A DNA stretch of 64,000 nt from Halorarum halophilum (GTDB taxonomy: Archaea; Halobacteriota; Halobacteria; Halobacteriales; Haloferacaceae): the NCBI RefSeq assembly GCF_013401515.1, contig NZ_CP058529.1, forward strand, positions 2,294,001 to 2,358,000, in the 5' to 3' direction. The notes under the pieces were generated by a model that saw only the letters and a list, made by a program, of their open reading frames with translations, was not told the DNA's origin and did not search any database. Position 1 is the first letter of the stretch. The number at the start of each line of letters is the position of its first letter. Below are positions 16,795 to 24,457 of the stretch, one piece after another. The position numbers and the translations under genes are program-made.

Positions 16795-18870
16795 CTAGAA
16801 CACCCCCTCAAAATCAATGTCAGAAAATTCTCCCTGTTGTGCGAGATGCTGTTGTCTTTTTGCGCGGACCTGCCTCGCTTTCTCGGCGAGTTCATTGTCC
16901 GAGTAAACAGGGACGATAACGTCACTAACTCGACGAAGAGGCACGTACTGAATCGTCGCCCCCCGTGACATCGACGTGAGTTGTTGATTCCCAGGTTCGG
17001 AGGCCAGATACGCAGCGTATACTAGTGCGGCGTCCTCTGAATCGAAGCGTACGATTGCCCAATTTGAGGAGGGAACAACGGTCTGCTCTGGCCGGTAAAT
17101 CTTTCCGGGGGTCGCCTTGATAGCGACGAGAACATCAGTGGAACCCGCAACGGGCTTGTCATCCTCCACGGACGTCTTGGAATCGTCAAGGTCAGCACCG
17201 AGTTTTAGATAGGGTACATTTCCTTCCAATTCATTATCAGAGAGACGAGCCCCCCCATCAATTTGTGCAGCAACCTCTCCCAAGGAGGCCACCCTATCAA
17301 ATCGCTCATGAAGTTGGCGCTCTGCTTGTGCCATTCCAAGGAGTTCACTGGGCAGAATGGACTCCGAGGGGTCATCAATACGAACAAGTTCCGCCTCACG
17401 GTTTAGGATTTGCTCGACAGCTCGCGGTAGTTCTTCCGTGGGACTCGTACCTTCATCAAATACGACCCCCGGGAACTCCCTTCTCCGCTCGTTAGTGTTA
17501 TCGATTACAAGGATAACCAAACTGAGATTGAGATAGGGGAAAAGTTGGGAACTCCCAATCTCAATGACTCCCCGCACATCGTAATCGAGGGTGATTTTCT
17601 CTCGCAACCAAGCGCTACGGTCCGCTGCTAGAGTAGTCGTCGGTAAGATGGCAGCTAAACGCCCACCCTCCGCTAGCCGGTCTAACGCCAGTGAGAGGAA
17701 CGCCTCATGAAGTTGCACACGGCCCCCCTCGTTGATATATTCAATGACCTCATCTGAGGGACGACCCCCATAGGGGGGGTCCAAGATAATTCGGTCAAAC
17801 TCAACAGGAATCTGCGGCTGAGAATCAGCGTCAGCTTCAGTTCCAAACCAGCTCAATTGAGTATTGGGGAGTGAATCTCGCTCCTCCTGGATAGCCATCT
17901 CCAGAAAGTCTCCAGTCACGTACGTTCCCGACTTCTCCAGAAGGTCGTTGAAGAACAGGGCGGCATTATTTACGCCTGGATTAACTTCTACTCCTACAAC
18001 ATCGTCGGTGTACTCGTTAGCTGCCCTGAGAGTATAGCCCCATCCAGAAGCAGGGTCAAGTACTACTTCCTCATTGTTAATGTTCAGCAACTCCACAAGG
18101 GCGTTAGCTACTTCTGGAGGAGTTGAAAATTTCTCCCCCTCACTATCGAAGAAGTCGCTCATGAAGGTATCATCAACAATTTGACGCCGGATGTCGAGTG
18201 ACGTACTCGCAAGGTCGTAGTTTGAGAAGACAGAGAAAACTGTCCGAAGTACTGGGGAGTCGATAGGGGTTACGTCCGGGGCGTACGACTCATGGCGCTG
18301 CTGAATAGACGTGTCTACACGTGCAATTCCCTCATCAAACTCATCTCCTGAATGAAGGGAGACCGAGAGGCTGTCAGCCTCATATTTACGATAGAGTTGT
18401 TGAGCGAACTCACTTGAAATTCGCCAGGAATGTTCTGACGAAAGTTGGTCCCTTGTTCTGGCGACGAGGAACTCGAATAGGTTATGGGAACCGATTGGTC
18501 TGGGACCTACATCTGGTACATCACTAATATCTGGATAGTCCGAAATCGGGACCTCAATTAGCTCATCATGTTGGTCAATCTTGAAGATGTATCGGAGCTC
18601 TCCAGAAACAATCGCTCCAAACGGCGCGCCAATCTGCTGGATATAGCTACGTACCTGCTCAATATCCTCATTCCTTCTGTGAGAAGTGCTGAGGCTACTA
18701 TATTCGAGGGCAAGGAAAGGAGTAGTTCGCTCCTCATCTGTAAAGACAAGGATATCTGGTCGAAGAGACTTCCCACCTTCTCCGAAAGATGGCTCACGGA
18801 CAACACGTTTGGGGCCGTACTTATCCTCAAGTTCTCGTTGGACTTTGTCTAGTGCCCCGTGTTCGTCCAT
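16795..18870 (-). CDS. N6-adenine DNA methyltransferase with N-terminal nuclease-like and C-terminal specificity-like domains, 691 aa
   Basis: Residues 37-58 (RPDILVF ... LALEYSS) follow the PD-(D/E)xK strand pattern but end E-Y-S instead of E-x-K, so the nuclease may be inactive. The methyltransferase core has DPASGWGYTLRAA near 271 and catalytic DPPYGG near 361. From about 520 on there is an HsdS-like target-recognition domain (GGARLSDNELEGNVPYLKLG ... VPLRRVSDVIVPV). The layout is that of a single-chain type IIG/type I-like enzyme. ATG at 18870 has an AAATAGTG about 28 bp upstream. It is the first gene of the operon. Confidence 0.8.
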   Translation of the reverse strand: MDEHGALDKVQRELEDKYGPKRVVREPSFGEGGKSLRPDILVFTDEERTTPFLALEYSSLSTSHRRNEDIEQVRSYIQQIGAPFGAIVSGELRYIFKIDQHDELIEVPISDYPDISDVPDVGPRPIGSHNLFEFLVARTRDQLSSEHSWRISSEFAQQLYRKYEADSLSVSLHSGDEFDEGIARVDTSIQQRHESYAPDVTPIDSPVLRTVFSVFSNYDLASTSLDIRRQIVDDTFMSDFFDSEGEKFSTPPEVANALVELLNINNEEVVLDPASGWGYTLRAANEYTDDVVGVEVNPGVNNAALFFNDLLEKSGTYVTGDFLEMAIQEERDSLPNTQLSWFGTEADADSQPQIPVEFDRIILDPPYGGRPSDEVIEYINEGGRVQLHEAFLSLALDRLAEGGRLAAILPTTTLAADRSAWLREKITLDYDVRGVIEIGSSQLFPYLNLSLVILVIDNTNERRREFPGVVFDEGTSPTEELPRAVEQILNREAELVRIDDPSESILPSELLGMAQAERQLHERFDRVASLGEVAAQIDGGARLSDNELEGNVPYLKLGADLDDSKTSVEDDKPVAGSTDVLVAIKATPGKIYRPEQTVVPSSNWAIVRFDSEDAALVYAAYLASEPGNQQLTSMSRGATIQYVPLRRVSDVIVPVYSDNELAEKARQVRAKRQQHLAQQGEFSDIDFEGVF

Positions 18871-19152
18871 AGGACTGAAGATGAGTATACACTATTTACA
18901 CGTTTGGTTGGACACTCAAAGCGGAGTTTGTACAGATAGAATACTCCAATTGTAGGTCCAATTTGCATTAATATCGCTTGACTCATTAGTGGGAATTGGA
19001 CCTCTCCGCATGAACCCCGACCATTTCATGGGTTGTTCAAAACACCTGTTCAGAGAGCTCATAGACGAGTTCATGGATGGTCATTGAGCGAACTCCGCCC
19101 GGGCTACAGAGACACTTACTAACGATGTTCTGCTTTCGTAGCAACTAATAAA
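18871..19152. other. Gap between methyltransferase operon and unknown gene
   Basis: Contains the probable promoter of the methyltransferase operon (ACTATTTACAC at about 18889-18900, read on the minus strand). A 25-codon ORF at 19010-19087 has no supporting promoter or family. Nothing else seen. Confidence 0.5.
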
Positions 19153-20079
19153 CTAAGACGAATCGCCGTCCAGCGAGAGTTCTGCTCGAAGTTTTTCTAA
19201 CGGGCTCAATGTTCTCATCTCAGATAGTGGAACGATTGCCGTTCCAACGAACTCGAGCTCAGCAATTCCCTGCGCAACCACGGGACCAGTAACAGTGGTT
19301 TCCTGGTTCAGTTTGCGTGTTTCCAACTTGACCGTCACCTCCTCAAACAGGTCGCCAGGCAATCCTTCGTCGACTCCATCAACGGGGTCAGATAGGCTAT
19401 CTAATAACAGCCGTGGCATCTCAAGCTGAAGGTCGGACGTATCTATGTCCTCAGGTGGCTCCGCCTCGCTGTTGACCAAAAAGTATGCATATTCGTCGTT
19501 CTGGTGGATGCATTCACCACCGTACTGTTTGACGTACGTCTGGGCGTTGTTTCCGCGCCTGAGCATCTCATACCAGTAGTAAAGGAGGCTGGCAAACAAT
19601 AGAGGTGGATAATCTGCTACCGCCTCTGATTCCTCTACTACTTCTGTTGCCGAAAAGGGTGTATTGGAAAGTATAGATTCAATGGCCGAGTCCAGGTATT
19701 CAGTCGGTGCGTTAGTGATAGACAGGAGCAGGTTAAAGAACGCGTCAGACTCGATATCAGACAAGGCGTAGTTATCCAAGACGTGAGCGACGAACTCGCA
19801 GCGTTCTTTGATAGTAAGCTCCTCAGCGAGGTCATAGTCAACCTCATCTGGGTCAGGGGCTGTCGTTCTCGGGTCAGCGTTACTCTCTTTAAAATAGAGG
19901 AGTCCGAGGTCATTGAGCGTGTAGAAGATATTCCATGGGACGCGGTCCCCATCACCGTATCCATGCCGCAGTATCATGTCTCGGCCTAAGTCCTCGATTT
20001 GGTACGTGTGGTAATCACCATGACGGCGTGGAACGAAATAGTAGGAGTTCTTTCCTTTATGCTTGTGGAGTCCTGGCAC
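19153..20079 (-). CDS. Unknown protein, 308 aa
   Basis: The in-frame region begins further upstream, but TATTTATAC at about 20104-20112 is a good TATA box lying 25-30 bp before GTG 20079, giving a leaderless start and an N-terminus (M)PGLHKHKGKNSYYFVPRRHG. The first 60 residues suggest a small domain, possibly a winged helix (TLNDLGLLYF); the middle is helical and Leu-rich; the C-terminus is beta-rich. It is divergent from the GIY-YIG-like gene across about 190 bp. Position between two defence modules suggests a role in one of them, but no function is assigned. Confidence 0.65.
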   Translation of the reverse strand: MPGLHKHKGKNSYYFVPRRHGDYHTYQIEDLGRDMILRHGYGDGDRVPWNIFYTLNDLGLLYFKESNADPRTTAPDPDEVDYDLAEELTIKERCEFVAHVLDNYALSDIESDAFFNLLLSITNAPTEYLDSAIESILSNTPFSATEVVEESEAVADYPPLLFASLLYYWYEMLRRGNNAQTYVKQYGGECIHQNDEYAYFLVNSEAEPPEDIDTSDLQLEMPRLLLDSLSDPVDGVDEGLPGDLFEEVTVKLETRKLNQETTVTGPVVAQGIAELEFVGTAIVPLSEMRTLSPLEKLRAELSLDGDSS

Positions 20080-20272
20080 AGCGAGTGTTGGAACATTCAC
20101 ATGTATAAATACTACCACGGTTGTGCGTCACCACCAGATGCGTACGTGTCCTTCCCCCGATTTTGAATCTTGAGGAGAGTTTTCGAAGTAATCGGTGCGT
20201 CGTGACAATAGGCTATCTTGGATTCTACGTAATCGTTTTCAACCCCGGCCGGAGGAAGAGAAGAGAGGACTA

Positions 20273-20986
20273 ATGACGCGCGTAGATGATGTTGGCCATC
20301 TGTATCGGCTACTCGTTGAGTTAGAGGAAAGGGTCGGGGGGCCACAGAAGCTCAAAGAGTGTACGGGCTACATGGACTGGCCAGACCGTGGTATCTACAT
20401 CTTCTTTACTCCCGACGAATCAAGAGCATCCGAATCCCAACCACGAATTACTCGCATTGGCACGCACGCCGTCTCCGAAGGGAGTAGTACCTCTCTCTGG
20501 GACCGCCTCCGAACCCATCGTGGGGCCAAACGTGGGACATACGAAGGTGGGGGGAACCATCGTGGGTCCGTGTTTCGCAAGCGTGTGGGGGAAGCGTTCA
20601 TTGAACGTGACGAGTTGCACGATGAGTATCTTTGGTGGGGGGAGGGGTCGAGTGCAGCACGGGAACAGCGTCTCGCTGAACTTGAGCTGGAACGGCGAGT
20701 AAGCGACTATCTCCGTGAGCTCCCATTCCTCTGGGTGAACGTCGACGACGAACCGAGTGCCGACAGCGAACGAGCCTACATCGAACGGAACATGATTGCC
20801 CTCCTAAGCAACTACCGACGGAACTCCATCGACCCCCGGTCGAGGGATTGGCTCGGCACGTACAGTCGCAGCGAGAAAATCCGCGAATCCGGTCTCTGGA
20901 ACGTCAATCACGTTGATGAGGAGTACGACCCTGCGTTCCTCAACCACCTGAGCAGGCAGATTGCGGAGACCTCCGCAGTCAACTAA
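20273..20986 (+). CDS. GIY-YIG-like endonuclease, 237 aa
   Basis: ATG at 20273 (MTRVDDVGHLYRLL). Residues about 38-80 read RGIYIFF ... RITRIGTHAV ... SLWDRLRTHRG, matching the G-(I/V)-Y and Y-I-G strands and the following Arg helix of GIY-YIG nucleases; ERAYIERNMIALLSNY near 185 supplies the late conserved Glu. The YIG element is degenerate (RIG). A downstream DUF6884-like gene lies 79 bp away on the same strand. The pair may act on modified or foreign DNA; substrate unknown. Confidence 0.65.
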   Translation: MTRVDDVGHLYRLLVELEERVGGPQKLKECTGYMDWPDRGIYIFFTPDESRASESQPRITRIGTHAVSEGSSTSLWDRLRTHRGAKRGTYEGGGNHRGSVFRKRVGEAFIERDELHDEYLWWGEGSSAAREQRLAELELERRVSDYLRELPFLWVNVDDEPSADSERAYIERNMIALLSNYRRNSIDPRSRDWLGTYSRSEKIRESGLWNVNHVDEEYDPAFLNHLSRQIAETSAVN

Positions 20987-21065
20987 TCAGGAGTCACTCC
21001 AAGAGCACGACCTCCTTGACCCTCAGTGAGGATACATATTTCAGACGCGACTCCAACTACAGGCC

Positions 21066-21491
21066 ATGGAAATCGGACTTCTGAGTTGCACCAAGAGCAA
21101 GCGTGAGCACGCTGCACGACCAGCGGACCTGTACATGGAGTCAGCGTTCTTTCGGAAGGCGCGCCAATACGCTGAGTCCGCCCACGGCTCTTGGTATATC
21201 CTCTCCGCGAAGTACCATCTCCTCAATCCAAACGGCCCAGCGATTGAACCATACGATGATACACTGAGCGGTGCGCCTGTAAGCCGGAAGCGCGACTGGG
21301 CTCAGACAGTGTATCGCCAACTCACGGAAGAAGGCCTGCTTGAGGACGGCAACCGATTCGTGTTCCACGCTGGACGCGACTATTACGACGAGTTGCTCCC
21401 GCTCCTTGAAGAGGCAGACATCTCGATTGAGACGCCTACTGACGGGCTCCGGTTTGGAGAGACGCTATCGTGGTATAATGACCGACTCTGA
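21066..21491 (+). CDS. DUF6884/YaaA-like protein, 141 aa
   Basis: Starts MEIGLLSCTKSKREHAARPADLY and continues FFRKARQYAESAHGSWYILSAKYHLLNP, the conserved pattern of a family distantly related to YaaA, found in phages, plasmids and defence loci. The Cys-Thr-Lys-Ser-Lys loop and Ser-Ala-Lys-Tyr are the most conserved parts. YaaA binds DNA and is linked to iron/oxidative stress, but the biochemical role of this subgroup is not established. It follows the GIY-YIG-like gene with a short gap, TATA-like ACATATTT at about 21030. Confidence 0.65.
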   Translation: MEIGLLSCTKSKREHAARPADLYMESAFFRKARQYAESAHGSWYILSAKYHLLNPNGPAIEPYDDTLSGAPVSRKRDWAQTVYRQLTEEGLLEDGNRFVFHAGRDYYDELLPLLEEADISIETPTDGLRFGETLSWYNDRL

Positions 21492-21864
21492 GGGTAGGTC
21501 GGAAGGCAGAGGAGACATACAAACATTCTCACGGAAGTATTGAACTACAGTAGTGATGCTGAGAACTCATCGCTAACTGTTGAGGAGCACCTTGACATCC
21601 TCCATTGGTGGGTGGAACTGGCCAGTGGTGTCTTCGGTGCAGGCGGACCTATTCGATAGGCACCTGCAGAGCTACGTGATGTCCTGCGCTACTCTCAACT
21701 GAATTCAACACCTTGTCATCTCGTGGGTACAGAAAGCCCCCTCCATAGAGGGATGACGGTAGCGTGTTACCCCATCTGTTGCCATGGGGTTCCTCCACCA
21801 CCCATCTGAACAGCTAGAACAGGTGCTGACAACACCAATAGGGGTGGATGGAAGATGGAGGGTC
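21492..21864. other. Non-coding gap of 373 bp with a possible peptide relic
   Basis: One frame without a start codon reads VEEHLDILHWWVELASGVFG and ends in a stop at about 21660, which could be the tail of a decayed gene. The rest shows no ORF, repeat or RNA gene that I can support. The HTH gene start lies at the right edge. Confidence 0.35.
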
Positions 21865-22368
21865 ATGACTCAACTCACCACCGATGATATTCGATTCCTC
21901 CAAGCTGTGGCTCGGTGTGACGGTCACGAGGTCACAACCTCACAGATTCGTCGCGAAACGGGATTCAGTGACGAGAAGACTCGGTATCGGCACAAGAAGC
22001 TTGAGGACGCAGGTCACATCATCGGTGACAGGGCCGGACCTGAGCAGAATGACCCACGGACGGCCACACTTTCAGACCGTGGTCAACGGACAGTGGACGC
22101 CGTCGACCTCAAAGATGAAGCAGAGCCACCTCAGTCCATGGAAGCAATTCGAGAGCGACTTCTGGAGGTGGAAACCCGGGTCCAATTGATGTCGCAGCAG
22201 AGCCCGTCAACGAGCGATAGTTGTGATTACACCGCGACGCTGCGGAAGATTACAAACACCCTGGATGAACTCCAGGGGACGGTGGCATGGCACGAAAAGA
22301 TAGTTGAAGCCGTATACATTGCGGACTTCGAGGACATTGCGCTCACGGATGCACTCGAGGACGTATAG
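21865..22368 (+). CDS. Winged helix-turn-helix protein with coiled-coil tail, 167 aa
   Basis: ATG at 21865 (MTQLTTDDIRFLQAV). Residues about 1-75 form a MarR/PadR-like winged helix: TSQIRRETGFSDEKTRYRHKKLEDAGHI is the recognition helix region and ATLSDRGQRTVD the wing. A helical part with LLEVETRVQLM and TLRKITNTLDEL follows and probably dimerises. It resembles small regulators on haloarchaeal plasmids and proviruses. It lies just before the dyad-rich region and may bind it, which is untested inference. Confidence 0.7.
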   Translation: MTQLTTDDIRFLQAVARCDGHEVTTSQIRRETGFSDEKTRYRHKKLEDAGHIIGDRAGPEQNDPRTATLSDRGQRTVDAVDLKDEAEPPQSMEAIRERLLEVETRVQLMSQQSPSTSDSCDYTATLRKITNTLDELQGTVAWHEKIVEAVYIADFEDIALTDALEDV

Positions 22369-23080
22369 ATTCTCAAAGACCGTTTCTCCGTTTGTGGCGC
22401 AAGAAACCTACCCTCACGAGGCGTATAGCCGACAAAACGACGTTGGTGAAGGTAGCGACGACCGGCGTTCCGGAGATGGGGTGTCCAATAGTCCAGTTGT
22501 TTCTCCACCGATTAATAGGCGACTTGCCTCATCCGTCAGAATTCCCTGGGCTATCGCGACGAGGATGATGGTCGTCCGGAGCCGAACAGTCCTATCACAC
22601 CTAACTCCAATCTGTTAGCTGCATAGAGGGCGGTACGAGGAGATTCCATCGAATTGCCCTTACGCGGTTTGAGATGCGAGAATTCAGAGAACGAGCCGAG
22701 TCAGAGCATGGGAAGACCAAACTAACGGTGTTGTTAGTCCCGATTCAGGGGGTACTGTACTCACAGACCGTTGTTACACCATTGTTTGAGAAATACCCAC
22801 GGCTAACTCTACCACCAACAACCACTCGTACACTCGACATGAGTTCGGGGGGTATAGCTGTGTTGCTGGCTGGGATGAGAGGTCGTCCAATCTTTTAAAT
22901 ACACATCGTCAGCTCACTTCTGCTCCTACCACTCCAGCACTAACATCGACTAACAACGCTGTTAGGAGTGTGTTCAAATTAGGTCAATCGACGAGACTCC
23001 CTTTGTCGACTTTTTTGGGCGTGTCTCTCTCACTGTTGGTCGTACGTTCACGGAGACGGGTCTTCGTGAATACAGGGATA
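22369..23080. other. Dyad-rich non-coding region; candidate replication origin or operator array
   Basis: About 710 bp without a convincing gene. It contains three inverted repeats with the same arms, CTAAC...GTTAG: 22601-22618 (8-bp spacer), 22722-22737 (6-bp spacer) and 22950-22965 (6-bp spacer), plus an extra half-site CTAAC at 22939-22943. The cluster lies upstream of an AbrB-like gene, a serine recombinase and a replication-like gene, a usual place for plasmid iterons or regulator sites. Which protein binds is unknown. Confidence 0.45.
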
Positions 23081-23112
23081 CATATAAAGTGGCAGGTACT
23101 GTATAGTACCTG
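23081..23112 (+). promoter_or_regulatory. Promoter plus 8-bp-arm operator of the AbrB-like/recombinase operon
   Basis: A TATA box CATATAAAG at 23081-23089 is followed by a perfect inverted repeat with arms CAGGTACT (23093-23100) and AGTACCTG (23105-23112) around GTAT. The GTG start is at 23118. The dyad covers the expected transcription start, so binding would block polymerase; autoregulation by the AbrB-like product is the simplest reading. Confidence 0.65.
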
Positions 23113-23117
23113 TTCAC

Positions 23118-23444
23118 GTGACCTCCGTCCAAACCAAGCCGAGCGGTCGAATCGCGTCAACTATCCCTAAGGGTGACGCGGTGACCCTCGGCCTCACCGA
23201 CGAACACCTCTCGTGGCACGTCGAGTCACGCGACCGACTCCGAGCTACCCCGGAAGGAACCAACCCCAAGACTAGCCGTCCAACAACGGTCGTCCGCTAC
23301 GACGACCAGGCTGGGTCGTTCACGGTCACGATTCCACGTCACCTCGCGTACGCGATGCACATCGTAGATGGTGAACTAGATTGGGACGTTCAGTACGGCT
23401 CTCTCTACGCGTCCGTGACTACACGGGGTGGAAACGATGAGTGA
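23118..23444 (+). CDS. AbrB/SpoVT-like DNA-binding protein, 108 aa
   Basis: GTG start at 23118. Two swapped-hairpin-like segments are seen: SGRIASTIPKGDAVTLGLT (residues about 8-26) and SFTVTIPRHLAYAMHIVDG near 75. In AbrB-type proteins such strands form a dimeric DNA-binding barrel. The gene overlaps the recombinase start by 8 bp. With the dyad at its own promoter it is a likely repressor of this operon, possibly controlling recombinase and replication. Confidence 0.65.
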   Translation: MTSVQTKPSGRIASTIPKGDAVTLGLTDEHLSWHVESRDRLRATPEGTNPKTSRPTTVVRYDDQAGSFTVTIPRHLAYAMHIVDGELDWDVQYGSLYASVTTRGGNDE

Positions 23445-24156
23445 TGAACCGAAGGTGGCCGTTGGATACGTTCGCCGGTCGGACAAGAGCGACTCTTCCA
23501 TCGAATCGCAGATACGGGACATCCACGAGTACGCCGAGGAGAACGGATACGAAGTTGACCAAGTCTACAACGAGGGGAATCGCGTGTCCGGGTGGGACGA
23601 TGCCCGCGAGCAATACAACGAGATGCGGGCCGCCGCCAAACGCGAAGAGTTCGATGCAGTCATCGCTCGCGACGGGACGCGACTCGGGCGTGACGAACGT
23701 GAACGGATGCGTCTGTGGTTAGACCTCGCCGAGTGGGGTATCGAACTCCACACGAAACGCCGCGGGTATATCGACCCAGACGAGCCGTTCTCAATGGTTC
23801 AGGAGGCATTTCACGCGAGCCAGTCTGACCACGCAAAACGGGAAGAAATCGAGAAAGCTCAAGCGGAAATCCAACTGCGCGTAGAGAACGGTTGGTGGCA
23901 CGGGGGTCTACCGAAGGGAACGGAGTACACCGCGGACAAGCGAGGACTCGCTCGCGGCGCCGAGTACGAAACCGTCATGAACATAATCTCCGCTAAGGAA
24001 GACGGCGAGACGCATGCCGAGGTCTCTGATGAGTACGGCGTCGCTACGGGTACCGTGACGAACATCCTCTCACGCCGAGCCATGTACGAATACCTCCGTA
24101 ACCATGACGAGTGGCGGCCGGCGTATACCGACAGTATTGGGGAGATTGAACAGTAG
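23437..24156 (+). CDS. Serine recombinase (resolvase/invertase family), 239 aa
   Basis: ATG at 23437 (MSDEPKVAVGYVRRSDKSDSS). The Y-x-R-x-S motif near residues 10-14 gives the catalytic serine; IESQIRDIHEYAEENGYEV, DAVIARDGTRLGRDE and LAEWGIELH match the resolvase catalytic domain. A helical middle (about 130-150) and a C-terminal HTH (THAEVSDEYGVATGTVTNILSRR) follow. It is a small resolvase-type enzyme, not a large serine integrase. It may resolve dimers or invert DNA, or be the recombinase of a nested element. Confidence 0.9.
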   Translation: MSDEPKVAVGYVRRSDKSDSSIESQIRDIHEYAEENGYEVDQVYNEGNRVSGWDDAREQYNEMRAAAKREEFDAVIARDGTRLGRDERERMRLWLDLAEWGIELHTKRRGYIDPDEPFSMVQEAFHASQSDHAKREEIEKAQAEIQLRVENGWWHGGLPKGTEYTADKRGLARGAEYETVMNIISAKEDGETHAEVSDEYGVATGTVTNILSRRAMYEYLRNHDEWRPAYTDSIGEIEQ

Positions 24157-24257
24157 TTGATAGTTCCAGTCCGGGTTCAGACTATACCATGAAGCAGGCA
24201 TCGAGTGGAGAAACAGCAGAGTATGGATAACCCACGGAATCTGCCGGCCACCACATA

Positions 24258-24309
24258 CACACATGCGTATGTGTGGGTATATTGTTGGTCGGTTGTGCAT
24301 TTATATGCA
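24258..24309 (+). promoter_or_regulatory. Two dyads and TATA box upstream of the replication-like gene
   Basis: A perfect inverted repeat with arms CACACAT/ATGTGTG and spacer GCGT lies at 24258-24275. A second one, arms TGCAT/ATGCA around TTAT at 24296-24309, contains the likely TATA box. The rest of the 24157-24446 gap holds only a short ORF. A regulated promoter with two operators is probable. Confidence 0.5.
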
Positions 24310-24367
24310 AGAATTTGCTTTCCACCTCGGAACACGCTTAAACACGCCCCCTTGATGTTGACTGGGT

Positions 24368-24457
24368 ATGGATAGCTCTGAAAGCCCTCCAAGAATAGCA
24401 TCTAAGACTACCAGCAAGCGGTCTCACGCGGCCCAAGGTGGTGAGGATGGATGGTGA
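24368..24457 (+). CDS. Short leader ORF overlapping the start of the replication-like gene, 29 aa
   Basis: ATG at 24368 gives MDSSESPPRIASKTTSK... and stops with TGA at 24455-24457, inside the first codons of the next gene (ATG 24447). The overlap could couple translation. The peptide has no recognised motif, so this may be chance. Confidence 0.25.
   Translation: MDSSESPPRIASKTTSKRSHAAQGGEDGW

Noticed and set aside
19010-19087. 25-codon ORF between two operons
   Set aside because: No promoter or neighbour coupling, too short to judge.
18961-19152. Possible insertion-sequence remnant
   Set aside because: No inverted terminal repeats, target duplications or transposase motifs visible.
22674-22898. 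74-codon plus-strand ORF in the dyad region
   Set aside because: Starts inside the region carrying two dyads, no promoter, no recognisable fold; the dyads explain the region better.
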